Shown piece by piece: positions 8,730 through 15,635 of a stretch of DNA of 64,000 bases. The notes under the pieces were generated by a model that worked only from the letters and a program-made list of their open reading frames with translations, was not told where the DNA came from and searched no databases. The stretch comes from JBBROS01 sp964246015. GTDB lineage: Bacteria > Pseudomonadota > Alphaproteobacteria > Acetobacterales > Acetobacteraceae. Made by a program: the position numbers and the translations under genes. The stretch covers positions 1 through 64,000 of the forward strand of contig CAXTPG010000011.1 in the NCBI GenBank assembly GCA_964246015.1, given 5' to 3'. The number at the start of each line of letters is the position of its first letter. Position 1 is the stretch's first letter.

Positions 8730-9431
8730 TCACCGTGCGTCGTGGAAGATGACGCCCAGCGTGTGCCGCCGTCCCGTGTGCAGGCGGCTGACCCCGTGGC
8801 GCATCGCGACGCGGTAGGCGCCCCGGCTGCCCTGCACCGGGCGCTGGTTGACGGCGAAGATCACGCCCTCGCCCTGGCGCAGCGCGACCACCTCGGCGCG
8901 GGACTGCATCCGGGGGCGTTGTTCGGTCAGCACGAATTCGCCGCCGGTGAAGTCCTGGTTCGGACGGTCCAGCAGGATGGCGACCTGCAGGGGGAAGTGG
9001 AGGTCGCCGTAGAGGTCCTGGTGCAGGCAGTTGTAGTCGCCGGGGCCGTAGCGGAGCAGCAGCGGCGTGGGCCGCGGCTGCCCGGCGGCGTGGCACCGGG
9101 CAAGGTAGGCGTCGTGGTCCGCCGGGTAGTCGGCGGGGCGGCCGAGCGCCGCCATCCAGCGGTTCGCGACGGGCGCCAAATGAGCGTAGAGCGACGTGCG
9201 AAGGCTGCGGACCGGCAATGGCAGCGGATAGGCGAGGTATTTGTATTCCCCGGACCCGTACCCGTGCCGGGCCATCACGACGCGGGAGCGGAAGCCCTCG
9301 TCGTCGTCGTAGGAGGCAGCCAGCGCGGCGCATTCCGCCGGCGTCAGCAGCGGCCCCGTGACCGCGCAGCCGCGGGCGTCGAGGTCCGAGCCGATCCGCT
9401 CCCACTCCAGGGCGGCGACGCGGGCCTGCAT
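8730..9431 (-). CDS. 2OG-Fe(II) oxygenase, partner of Ada
   Basis: A 233-residue 2-oxoglutarate/Fe(II) dioxygenase. The iron ligands appear as HQDLYGD (His-x-Asp) in the middle and the His of MRHGVS near the C-terminus, followed by the 2OG-binding Arg in RRHTLGVIF. It resembles the prolyl-4-hydroxylase-like oxygenases that are often encoded beside ada rather than classical AlkB. The chosen ATG overlaps the ada stop by 1 nt (TGATG), so the two are coupled; upstream in-frame codons lie inside ada and are low-complexity shadow. A role in repairing alkylated nucleic acid or protein is inferred from the operon. Confidence 0.8.
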   Translation of the reverse strand: MQARVAALEWERIGSDLDARGCAVTGPLLTPAECAALAASYDDDEGFRSRVVMARHGYGSGEYKYLAYPLPLPVRSLRTSLYAHLAPVANRWMAALGRPADYPADHDAYLARCHAAGQPRPTPLLLRYGPGDYNCLHQDLYGDLHFPLQVAILLDRPNQDFTGGEFVLTEQRPRMQSRAEVVALRQGEGVIFAVNQRPVQGSRGAYRVAMRHGVSRLHTGRRHTLGVIFHDAR

Positions 9432-10498
9432 CAGGCGCGCTCCCGCTCGAGCAGGGCGCGCTTGCGGGCGACGCCCCAGCGGTAGCCGGCCAGGGCGCCG
9501 GTGCTGGCGACGACGCGGTGGCACGGCACGGCCACGGCCAGCCTGTTCGCGGCGCACGCCCCGGCGACGGCACGGACCGCGGCAGGCTGCCCCAGCCGGG
9601 CCGCGACCTCGGCATAGCTCAGCGTGTGGCCCGGCGGGATCGCCCGCAGCACCTCCCACACGCGGCGCTGGAAGGCGGTGCCGCGGATGTCGAGCGGCAG
9701 CGACAACGCCGTGTGGCCGGGGTCGTCGACCAGGGCGACCACCTGCCCGACCCAGCCGGCAAAGCCCGCGTCGGCCTCGGTCAGCGCGGCCTGGGGAAAG
9801 CGGTCATGGAGATCGTCCCGCAGCGCGGCCGGGTCGTCGCCCAGCAGGATGGCGCAGATGCCACGCTCGGTCGCGGCGACCAGGACGTGGCCCAGCGCGC
9901 AGCGGCCGGTGGCGTGCCGGATCGTCTCGCCCGCGCCGCCCTGGCGGTAGCGCGTCGCGGTCATGCCGAGCATCGCATCCGCCGCCTCGTAGAACCGTCC
10001 GGAGGAGTTGAAGCCTGCCTCGTAGATCGCTTCGGTGACCGGGACGCCCGCGGCAAGCCCGGCCTGGACGCGGGCCTGGCGGTGGGCGGCGGCGTAGGCC
10101 TTGGGGGTCACGCCCGCGATGCGGTGGAACATGCGGTGGAAGTGATGCGGGCTGATGCCGGCCGCCTCCGCAAGGGTGGCGAGGGTGGGGGCCTCCTCCG
10201 CCGCTTCGATCGTGCGGCAGGCGGCGGCGACGAGGGCGGCCTCGCGCTCGGCGCGGGGGGGGAGGTCGGGGCGGCAGCGCTTGCAGGGGCGGAAGCCGGC
10301 TCGTTCGGCGTCGACGCGGGTGGCGTGGAAACCGATATTCTCCCGCAGCGCCGGGCGGGCGGCGCAGGAAGGGCGGCAATACACGCCGGTGGTGGCGACG
10401 GAATACAGGAAGGCGCCGTCGGCGGCCGGGTCGCGGCGGCGGACGGCGGCCAGGCGGCTTTCGTCATCCAGGAAGGCGATCGTCATTGAGTCCAACAT
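9431..10498 (-). CDS. ada: Bifunctional transcriptional activator / O6-methylguanine-DNA methyltransferase Ada
   Basis: A 355-residue protein, close to the 354 of E. coli Ada, with the same domain order. An N-terminal zinc domain has four Cys (GVYCRPSC and PCKRC) that accept methyl from phosphotriesters. An AraC-type helix-turn-helix follows (TLATLAEAAGISPHHFHRMF), then the C-terminal methyltransferase with PCHRVV, whose Cys accepts methyl from O6-methylguanine. The ATG at 10498 is preferred because GGAG lies 8 nt upstream; another ATG follows at 10486. Inverted Ada boxes lie upstream, pointing to autoregulation. The 2OG oxygenase gene follows with a 1-nt overlap. Confidence 0.92.
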   Translation of the reverse strand: MLDSMTIAFLDDESRLAAVRRRDPAADGAFLYSVATTGVYCRPSCAARPALRENIGFHATRVDAERAGFRPCKRCRPDLPPRAEREAALVAAACRTIEAAEEAPTLATLAEAAGISPHHFHRMFHRIAGVTPKAYAAAHRQARVQAGLAAGVPVTEAIYEAGFNSSGRFYEAADAMLGMTATRYRQGGAGETIRHATGRCALGHVLVAATERGICAILLGDDPAALRDDLHDRFPQAALTEADAGFAGWVGQVVALVDDPGHTALSLPLDIRGTAFQRRVWEVLRAIPPGHTLSYAEVAARLGQPAAVRAVAGACAANRLAVAVPCHRVVASTGALAGYRWGVARKRALLERERA

Positions 10499-10566
10499 GG
10501 TGGCTGCTCCGATGGGGTGCGTTGCCATGAAGCTGGGGGATGGCGCCCGTCGTCGCACTCCGCGGC

Positions 10567-10598
10567 TTGCGCGGCAATTCCGAATAATTGCGGCGCAA
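10567..10598. promoter_or_regulatory. Inverted pair of Ada boxes between ada and the MFS gene
   Basis: A near-perfect 32-bp palindrome with 13-bp arms (one mismatch) and a 6-nt centre. The right half reads AATTGCGGCGCAA on the + strand (10586-10598). The left half reads AATTGCCGCGCAA on the minus strand (10579-10567). Each fits AAT-N6-GCAA, the Ada box to which methylated Ada binds in E. coli. One half points at ada (start 69 nt away), the other at the MFS gene (start 64 nt away), so both divergent transcripts could be activated by methylated Ada. Confidence 0.7.
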
Positions 10599-10661
10599 GG
10601 AGCGGAGCGCGGCGCTGGATGGCTGGGACGATGGTGCGGCGATGGATACAGGAGACGCCCC

Positions 10662-11888
10662 ATGACGACCACATCGTTCCCGCCCGCCTTCGTCCGGCTG
10701 GCCTGGTCCAACCTGGCGGCGCAGTCGGCCGAACAGGTCGCGCTGGCGGCGGTGCCGCTGGTCGCCGTGCTGGCACTGGGGGCAGGGGTGGGGGAGACGG
10801 GGCTGATCGCCGCGGCGCAGACGCTGCCGTTCCTGCTGCTGTCGCTGCCGTTGGGGCTGCTCGCGGACCGCGTGCCGCGTGGGCTGCTGATGGCGGGGGC
10901 GGAGGCGGTGCGGGCGCTGGCGCTGGGGGCGATCCCGGTGCTGGCGGCGTTCGGGTGGGTGTCGGTGGGGGCGTTGGCCGTGCTGGGGTTCCTGGCCGCG
11001 ACGGGGACGGCGGCGTACAGCGTGGCGGCGCCGTCGCTGGTGCCGGCGTTGGTGCCGCGGGCCGGGCTGGCGGCGGCGAACGGGCGGCTGGAGCTGGTTC
11101 GCAGCGTGGCATTCGCGGCCGGGCCGGCCGTGGCGGGGGCGCTGGTGGCCTGGGCGGGGGCGACGCCGGCCTTCGTGCTGGCGGCGGTGCTGTCGATGCT
11201 GGCGGCGGTGCTGCTGCGGGGGCTGGCCGAGCCTGTGCGGGCCATGCTGCCGCGGCGGCCGGTGATGGCGGAGCTGCGGGAGGGGGCGGGGTTCGCCTGG
11301 TCGCACCCGCTGCTGCGGCCGATCGTGCTGACGGCGGTGGCCTGGAACCTGTCCTGGTTCGTCCTGCAGGCGGCGTACGTGCCCTATGCGCTGGAGCGGC
11401 TGGGGCTGTCGGCATCGATGGTGGGCGTGACGCTCGGCGCGTATGGCGCGGGGATGGTGGCGGGGGCGGCGCTGGCGTCGCGGATCGCGCGGGTGATCCC
11501 GTTCGGGGCGATGGTGGCGGTGGGGCCGGTCGTCTCGGTCGCGGCGGCGGGGGCGATGCTGGGGTCGCTGGCCGTGCCGGGGGCGGTGCTGCCGGCGCTG
11601 TCGTTCTTCCTGTTCGGGGCGGGACCCATCCTGTGGACGATCGCGCAGACGACGTTGCGGCAGGCGGTGACGCCGGAGCGGCTGTTGGGGCGGGTGTCCG
11701 CGGTGGTGATGATGGCGACGTTCGGGGCGCGTCCGCTGGGGGCGGCGCTGGGCGGGTTCGCCGGGCTGCGTTGGGGCGTGGGGAGCTGCGTGGCGCTGGC
11801 GTTCCTGGGCTTCTGCGTGCAGGCGGCGGTGGTGCTGGCGTCACCGGTGCCGCGACTGGCCCGGTTGCCGGAGGCGGTGGCGGGCTAG
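10662..11888 (+). CDS. MFS transporter (EntS/DHA3-like exporter)
   Basis: A 408-residue protein with about 12 hydrophobic segments and the MFS loop 2-3 motif (LLADRVPRG). It resembles the enterobactin exporter/transmembrane secretion effector branch of the MFS. The ATG at 10662 has GGAG 7 nt upstream. It is divergent from ada across a shared palindrome of Ada boxes, so it may be induced by alkylation damage; its substrate is unknown. Its TAG stop interlocks with the stop of the convergent PIN gene in a CTAG tetranucleotide. Confidence 0.82.
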   Translation: MTTTSFPPAFVRLAWSNLAAQSAEQVALAAVPLVAVLALGAGVGETGLIAAAQTLPFLLLSLPLGLLADRVPRGLLMAGAEAVRALALGAIPVLAAFGWVSVGALAVLGFLAATGTAAYSVAAPSLVPALVPRAGLAAANGRLELVRSVAFAAGPAVAGALVAWAGATPAFVLAAVLSMLAAVLLRGLAEPVRAMLPRRPVMAELREGAGFAWSHPLLRPIVLTAVAWNLSWFVLQAAYVPYALERLGLSASMVGVTLGAYGAGMVAGAALASRIARVIPFGAMVAVGPVVSVAAAGAMLGSLAVPGAVLPALSFFLFGAGPILWTIAQTTLRQAVTPERLLGRVSAVVMMATFGARPLGAALGGFAGLRWGVGSCVALAFLGFCVQAAVVLASPVPRLARLPEAVAG

Positions 11889-12280
11889 GGTTCGTGGACG
11901 GTGTGGCCGCGGGCACGGGCCGCGGCGGCAGCCTGGCGATCGAAGGTGACGAAGGTGTTGCCGCCGAGTTGCGCCCCTTGGTAGGCGATGACGCCGTCCG
12001 CGAAATCGGCGCCGGCTTTCAGGAAGGCGAGGCCCGCTTCGACGGCGGCGCGGTCGGAGATCGTCGTTTCGGCGGAAAGAAGGCGCTCGATCGACGCGGC
12101 CACATCCGCCGCGGAGCGCTTCAATGTGCGGGTCAGAACCCAGACGAACTCGCAAAGAACGGTGGTGGTGAGGACAATCGTGGTCGCCGATGCAAGGATA
12201 TGCTCGGCCCGTTCCGTCTGATCGGGGTCGTCGCCAATTGAAGCCCGGAGGAGGATATTCGTATCCGGCGTGATGTTCAC
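11885..12280 (-). CDS. vapC: VapC-like PIN-domain toxin
   Basis: A 131-residue PIN-domain RNase. The acidic residues are visible as ITPDTNILLRA (Asp6 region), the Glu in LCEFVWVL, and the pair in GADFADGVIAY and FVTFDRQ. It resembles VapC proteins paired with AbrB-type antitoxins. Its ATG overlaps the antitoxin stop by 4 nt (ATGA). The 3' end meets the MFS gene in opposite orientation. Confidence 0.85.
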   Translation of the reverse strand: MNITPDTNILLRASIGDDPDQTERAEHILASATTIVLTTTVLCEFVWVLTRTLKRSAADVAASIERLLSAETTISDRAAVEAGLAFLKAGADFADGVIAYQGAQLGGNTFVTFDRQAAAAARARGHTVHEP

Positions 12281-12534
12281 CGTTCGCCAGCCCAGCCCGC
12301 TTCGATTGCGTCCTTGATCTCATCCAGCGAAAGCGGAGGGCCGTCGTAGTGAATCGAGCCGAAGAATGCCTGGATCGACCCCCGTGGCGCCGCACGGACC
12401 TCGATCCGCCCGTTCGGGAGCAGATCGACCATCACCTTGTCTCCAGGACCTACCCCGATATGATCGAGCACCTGCCGGCGCAGGGTGACCTGGCCCTTGC
12501 TCGTGATCTTCAGTGCAGTGGATCGCTTCGGCAT
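12277..12534 (-). CDS. vapB: AbrB/MazE-type antitoxin of the VapC pair
   Basis: An 85-residue protein with a SpoVT-AbrB swapped-hairpin domain (ALKITSKGQVTLRRQVLDHIGVGPGDKVMVDLLPNGRIEV is the recognisable region, here only named by its SKGQVTLR core), followed by an acidic C-terminal tail that should wrap the toxin. The ATG at 12534 is preferred because the domain starts there and a promoter with a -10 ending 6 nt upstream fits a leaderless message. A longer start at 12579 overlaps the lysE stop by 4 nt (ATGA) and would add 15 residues; it cannot be ruled out. Confidence 0.8.
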   Translation of the reverse strand: MPKRSTALKITSKGQVTLRRQVLDHIGVGPGDKVMVDLLPNGRIEVRAAPRGSIQAFFGSIHYDGPPLSLDEIKDAIEAGWAGER

Positions 12535-12540
12535 GCTCTG

Positions 12541-12569
12541 AAAGTAAGGCAACACGCCCTTACCTTCAA
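12541..12569 (-). promoter_or_regulatory. Candidate VapBC promoter with operator in the spacer
   Basis: On the minus strand TTGAAG (12569-12564) and TACTTT (12546-12541) are 17 nt apart. The spacer region carries an inverted repeat GTAAGG-N8-CCTTAC (12544-12549 and 12558-12563). The -10 ends 6 nt before the antitoxin ATG, so the message would be leaderless. The geometry relative to the ATG is the same as for the PIN module at 743-772. The AbrB-type antitoxin is the likely repressor. Confidence 0.55.
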
Positions 12570-12575
12570 GCAAAC

Positions 12576-13184
12576 TCATTCCGTCAGGATCGGGATCAGC
12601 GACAGGACCAGCAGCCCCGCCATGACCAGGTTGAACGCGCGCATGCCCCGGTCCGTGCGGAGCAGGCGCGCGGCGCCGACGCCGGTCAGGGTCCAGAAGG
12701 CGGAGGAGGCGGCGCCGACCGCGACGAACAGCAGGGTCAGCAGGACGGCCTTTGCGGGCGCTGCCGGGGCGGCGGCGTAGGTGCCGACGGCGCCGAGGGC
12801 GATCACCCAGGCCTTCGGGTTCATCCACTGGAACAGCGAGGCCTGGAGGAAGGTGAGGGGCTTGCCCGCGGCGGGCATGCCGTCCGGCGTGGGCCGCGCC
12901 GTGGCGATGCGCCAGGCGAGCCAGAGCAGGTAGCCCACCCCGCCCCATTTCAGGGCGTGCTGCAGAAACGGGGCGGCGCGCAGCAGGTCCCCGAGGCCCA
13001 GGGTCACGCCCAGCAGCATGACCGGGAAGCCCAGCGCCACGCCGGCCATGTGGGGCACGCTGCGGGGAAACCCGAAGCTGTTGCCCGAGGCGGCGAGCAT
13101 GGCGTTGTTGGGACCGGGGCTTGCGGACATGACGGTCGCGAAGGCCGTGGCGGCCAGCAGCCAGGTCGGGAGGTCGGGGATCAT
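12576..13184 (-). CDS. LysE/RhtB family amino-acid exporter
   Basis: A 202-residue membrane protein with about six hydrophobic segments and the LysE-family signature SPGPNNAMLAASGNSFG near the N-terminus and NPKAW in the middle. Family members export amino acids or derivatives. The ATG at 13184 starts directly before the first membrane helix; the longer in-frame option runs into the end of the gamma-glutamyltransferase gene. It follows that gene by 10 nt on the same strand, so it could export amino acids released by it. Confidence 0.87.
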   Translation of the reverse strand: MIPDLPTWLLAATAFATVMSASPGPNNAMLAASGNSFGFPRSVPHMAGVALGFPVMLLGVTLGLGDLLRAAPFLQHALKWGGVGYLLWLAWRIATARPTPDGMPAAGKPLTFLQASLFQWMNPKAWVIALGAVGTYAAAPAAPAKAVLLTLLFVAVGAASSAFWTLTGVGAARLLRTDRGMRAFNLVMAGLLVLSLIPILTE

Positions 13185-13194
13185 GGCGCCGACA

Positions 13195-14811
13195 TTACGG
13201 TACGGCGACGGCCATCCCGTCGCGTTGCGGGTCGGCACCCCCCTGCAAGCCCGCCTCGGTCACCTGGATCGCGTGCAGCGCCGCGAAGGGGTTGCTCATC
13301 GGGCTGCGCTTGATGTCGTAGCCCTCCGCCGCAAGCTGGTCGGTGACCCGGCGCAGCACCCGGTTCGACACGTCGATGCTGTCCGACACCGCGACGATGC
13401 GGGGGGCGGCGACGGCGTCCTGCATCGACATGCCGAAATCCAGCACGTTGCTGATGCCCTGGGCCACGGCCGGGGCGATGAAGCTGCCGCCCGGCGCGCC
13501 GATCACGATCCGCGGCTGGTCGCCCCGGAACACGATCGTGGGCGCGGCGGAGCTGGCGCGGCGCTTGCCGGGGGCGATGGAGGCGGGATGGCCCGGCCGC
13601 GGGTCGAAGCGGCTCATGCTGCCATTGTAGATGAAGCCCAGGCCGTCGGTGATGGCGCCGGATGGGCTGCCGAGCGTGTGCGTGAGCGCAACGGCGTTGC
13701 CCTGGCGATCGACGACGGAGATGTGCGTGGTCTCGCGGTCGGAGCGGTCGAGCCTCGTCACCCGCGCGCGCTCGCCGGCGCGGATGGCCGTGGCCAGCTC
13801 GGCCGCGTACTCGCGGGAGGTGAGGCGTTCGACGGGGACGTCGACATAGGCCGGGTCGCCCATGTGGCGGTCCTTGTCGATGGTCATGCGCTTCATCGCC
13901 TCGGTCAGCAGGCGGATGTGATCGACGCCGTTATGCGGCATGGCGCCCACGTCGAAGTGCTCCAGCGTGTGCAGAAGCTGCAGCATCAGCATGCCGCTGG
14001 CGGGCGGCGGGCTGGTGGCGATGCGGTGGCCGCGGTACTCGCCCCAGATGGGGGCTGCGACGGAGAGTGTGTAGGCGGCCAGGTCGTCGGCCGCGATCAG
14101 GCCGCCATGGGCCTGGAAGTCGGCGGCGATGCGCTGGGCGATCTCCCCGGTATAGAACAGGTCGGGGCCGCCCTGCGCGAGCTGGTCCAGCGTGCGGGCC
14201 ATGTCGGGGTTGTGCAGCATGTCGCCGGGGCGCTTGGGCGTGCCGTCGGGGCGGAAATACAGGTCGCGGCCGGTGGCGCTGTATTTCAGCTTGTCGGGCG
14301 TGTTGACCTGGCCGGTGCCGTCCTGCTGCTGCGACCAGAACCAGGCCATGTGCGGGCGGACCATGACGCCGCGACGCGCGAGGGTGATCGCGGGGGCCAT
14401 CGCGTCGGCCCAGTCGAAGGTGCCGTAGCGGGACAGCGCCTCGGCATAGCCCTTCACGCTGCCCGGCGTGCAGACGGCCAGGTGGCCGAACTCGCTGGCG
14501 CCGCCCTGGAGCAGGAACGCGAAGCCGTCGCGGGACTGGCCGACCAGCTTGTCCGCCCACATGTCGGGGCGCGCGGCGAGGGGCGCGCGGGCGTAGAACT
14601 CCAGGATCTCGTGCACGCCGCGGCCCGGCATGTAGACGTGCATGGATCCGAAGCCGCCGATGCCGCACATCAGCGGATCGGCGACGCCCTGCACGAAGGC
14701 GGCGGCGATGGCGGCATCGACGGCGTTGCCCCCGGCCGCGAGCACGTCCGCACCGGCCTCCGCCGCCTCCGGCTGCGGCGCGACGACCATGCCCTGAGGC
14801 GCGCGGGTCAT
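13195..14811 (-). CDS. Gamma-glutamyltransferase family protein
   Basis: A 538-residue Ntn-hydrolase. The Thr nucleophile that is exposed by self-cleavage lies in TTHISVVDRQGNAVALT, followed by the usual GSGV-like segment (SPSGAITDGLGFIYN) and the PGKRRASSAAPTIV and GAPGGSFI motifs. It begins AVVAPQPEA-like without an obvious signal peptide, so it may be cytoplasmic, unlike classical Ggt. Its ATG overlaps the hydrolase stop by 4 nt. The operon (binding protein, hydrolase, this gene, LysE) suggests uptake and cleavage of a peptide-like or gamma-glutamyl compound; the substrate is not known. Confidence 0.87.
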   Translation of the reverse strand: MTRAPQGMVVAPQPEAAEAGADVLAAGGNAVDAAIAAAFVQGVADPLMCGIGGFGSMHVYMPGRGVHEILEFYARAPLAARPDMWADKLVGQSRDGFAFLLQGGASEFGHLAVCTPGSVKGYAEALSRYGTFDWADAMAPAITLARRGVMVRPHMAWFWSQQQDGTGQVNTPDKLKYSATGRDLYFRPDGTPKRPGDMLHNPDMARTLDQLAQGGPDLFYTGEIAQRIAADFQAHGGLIAADDLAAYTLSVAAPIWGEYRGHRIATSPPPASGMLMLQLLHTLEHFDVGAMPHNGVDHIRLLTEAMKRMTIDKDRHMGDPAYVDVPVERLTSREYAAELATAIRAGERARVTRLDRSDRETTHISVVDRQGNAVALTHTLGSPSGAITDGLGFIYNGSMSRFDPRPGHPASIAPGKRRASSAAPTIVFRGDQPRIVIGAPGGSFIAPAVAQGISNVLDFGMSMQDAVAAPRIVAVSDSIDVSNRVLRRVTDQLAAEGYDIKRSPMSNPFAALHAIQVTEAGLQGGADPQRDGMAVAVP

Positions 14812-15635
14812 CGGCGCATCCCCGCCAGGACGCCCGCCAGGAAGTCCTGGGCGACCGGCACGGCCTTCATGCGGTCGTGCGAGACGCCTTCCAACAGGTC
14901 GATCCGGACGTCGACGCCGGCGGCGCGAAACGACGCGGCAAGCGCATGGAGGCGCTCCGGGCGCGTGCGGCCCGCGTCGTTGGCGCCCTCCATCCAGTAG
15001 CCGCCGCCGGGCGCGTGGGTGATCTCCCAGGTTTCCAGATCCGCGTCGCCGACCAGCATCTGCACCGGCAGGCGGGCAAGGGCGGCGGCGTCGAAAGCCA
15101 GGCCGAAGCGGGCGTGCAGGTCGCGGATACCGACCCACCAGTCGCGGGTGGGATCGAGCAGCGTGACGGAGCCGGGTGCGCCGATGCAGGCCGCCCAGAG
15201 GCGGGCGGGGTGCATGATGGCGAAGCGGTGGGTGAAGTGGCCGCCGCCGGAAAAGCCGAACATCGCGAACCGGGACCAGTCCTGCCGGTACTTGGCCGCG
15301 ACCTCGTCGATCATGGCCAGCAGCACCTGATCGTAGCGGATATCGCCTTCTTCCATATACTTGTATCCGCTGCGGGCGCCGTCCCCCAGCACGCCGATGG
15401 GGAAGACGGGGCAAAGGACGGCCACGCGGTTCCAGCGGCCGAACTCGGCGAAGCCGTCGCGGAAGTCCAGGAACGAGGTGCGGCTGGTGCCGTGGATGGC
15501 GACCAGCAGCTCGACCTTGTCGCCGTCGGCCACCGCGGGCGGGACGTACATCGCGAAGTGGAAGCGCGGATCGGCCGCCGACGCATGGATCGCGGTGGCG
15601 CCCAGGTCGTAGATCGCGGTGCCGCGATCGGTCAC
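14808..15635 (-). CDS. Alpha/beta hydrolase (esterase/PHB-depolymerase-like)
   Basis: A 275-residue alpha/beta hydrolase. It has the oxyanion segment AIHGTSRTSFLDF, the nucleophile elbow GFSGGG, an acid in VGDADLETWE, and the catalytic His in EGVSHDRM. The start is a GTG overlapping the stop of the binding-protein gene by 4 nt (GTGA); no ATG fits the domain. Its gene sits between a family 5 binding protein and a gamma-glutamyltransferase, so it may process the imported compound. The substrate is unknown. Confidence 0.8.
   Translation of the reverse strand: MTDRGTAIYDLGATAIHASAADPRFHFAMYVPPAVADGDKVELLVAIHGTSRTSFLDFRDGFAEFGRWNRVAVLCPVFPIGVLGDGARSGYKYMEEGDIRYDQVLLAMIDEVAAKYRQDWSRFAMFGFSGGGHFTHRFAIMHPARLWAACIGAPGSVTLLDPTRDWWVGIRDLHARFGLAFDAAALARLPVQMLVGDADLETWEITHAPGGGYWMEGANDAGRTRPERLHALAASFRAAGVDVRIDLLEGVSHDRMKAVPVAQDFLAGVLAGMRR

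Noticed and set aside
12577..12579. Upstream start for the VapB-like antitoxin overlapping the lysE stop (ATGA)
   Set aside because: It would add 15 residues outside the AbrB domain and run through the promoter/operator; kept only as an alternative.
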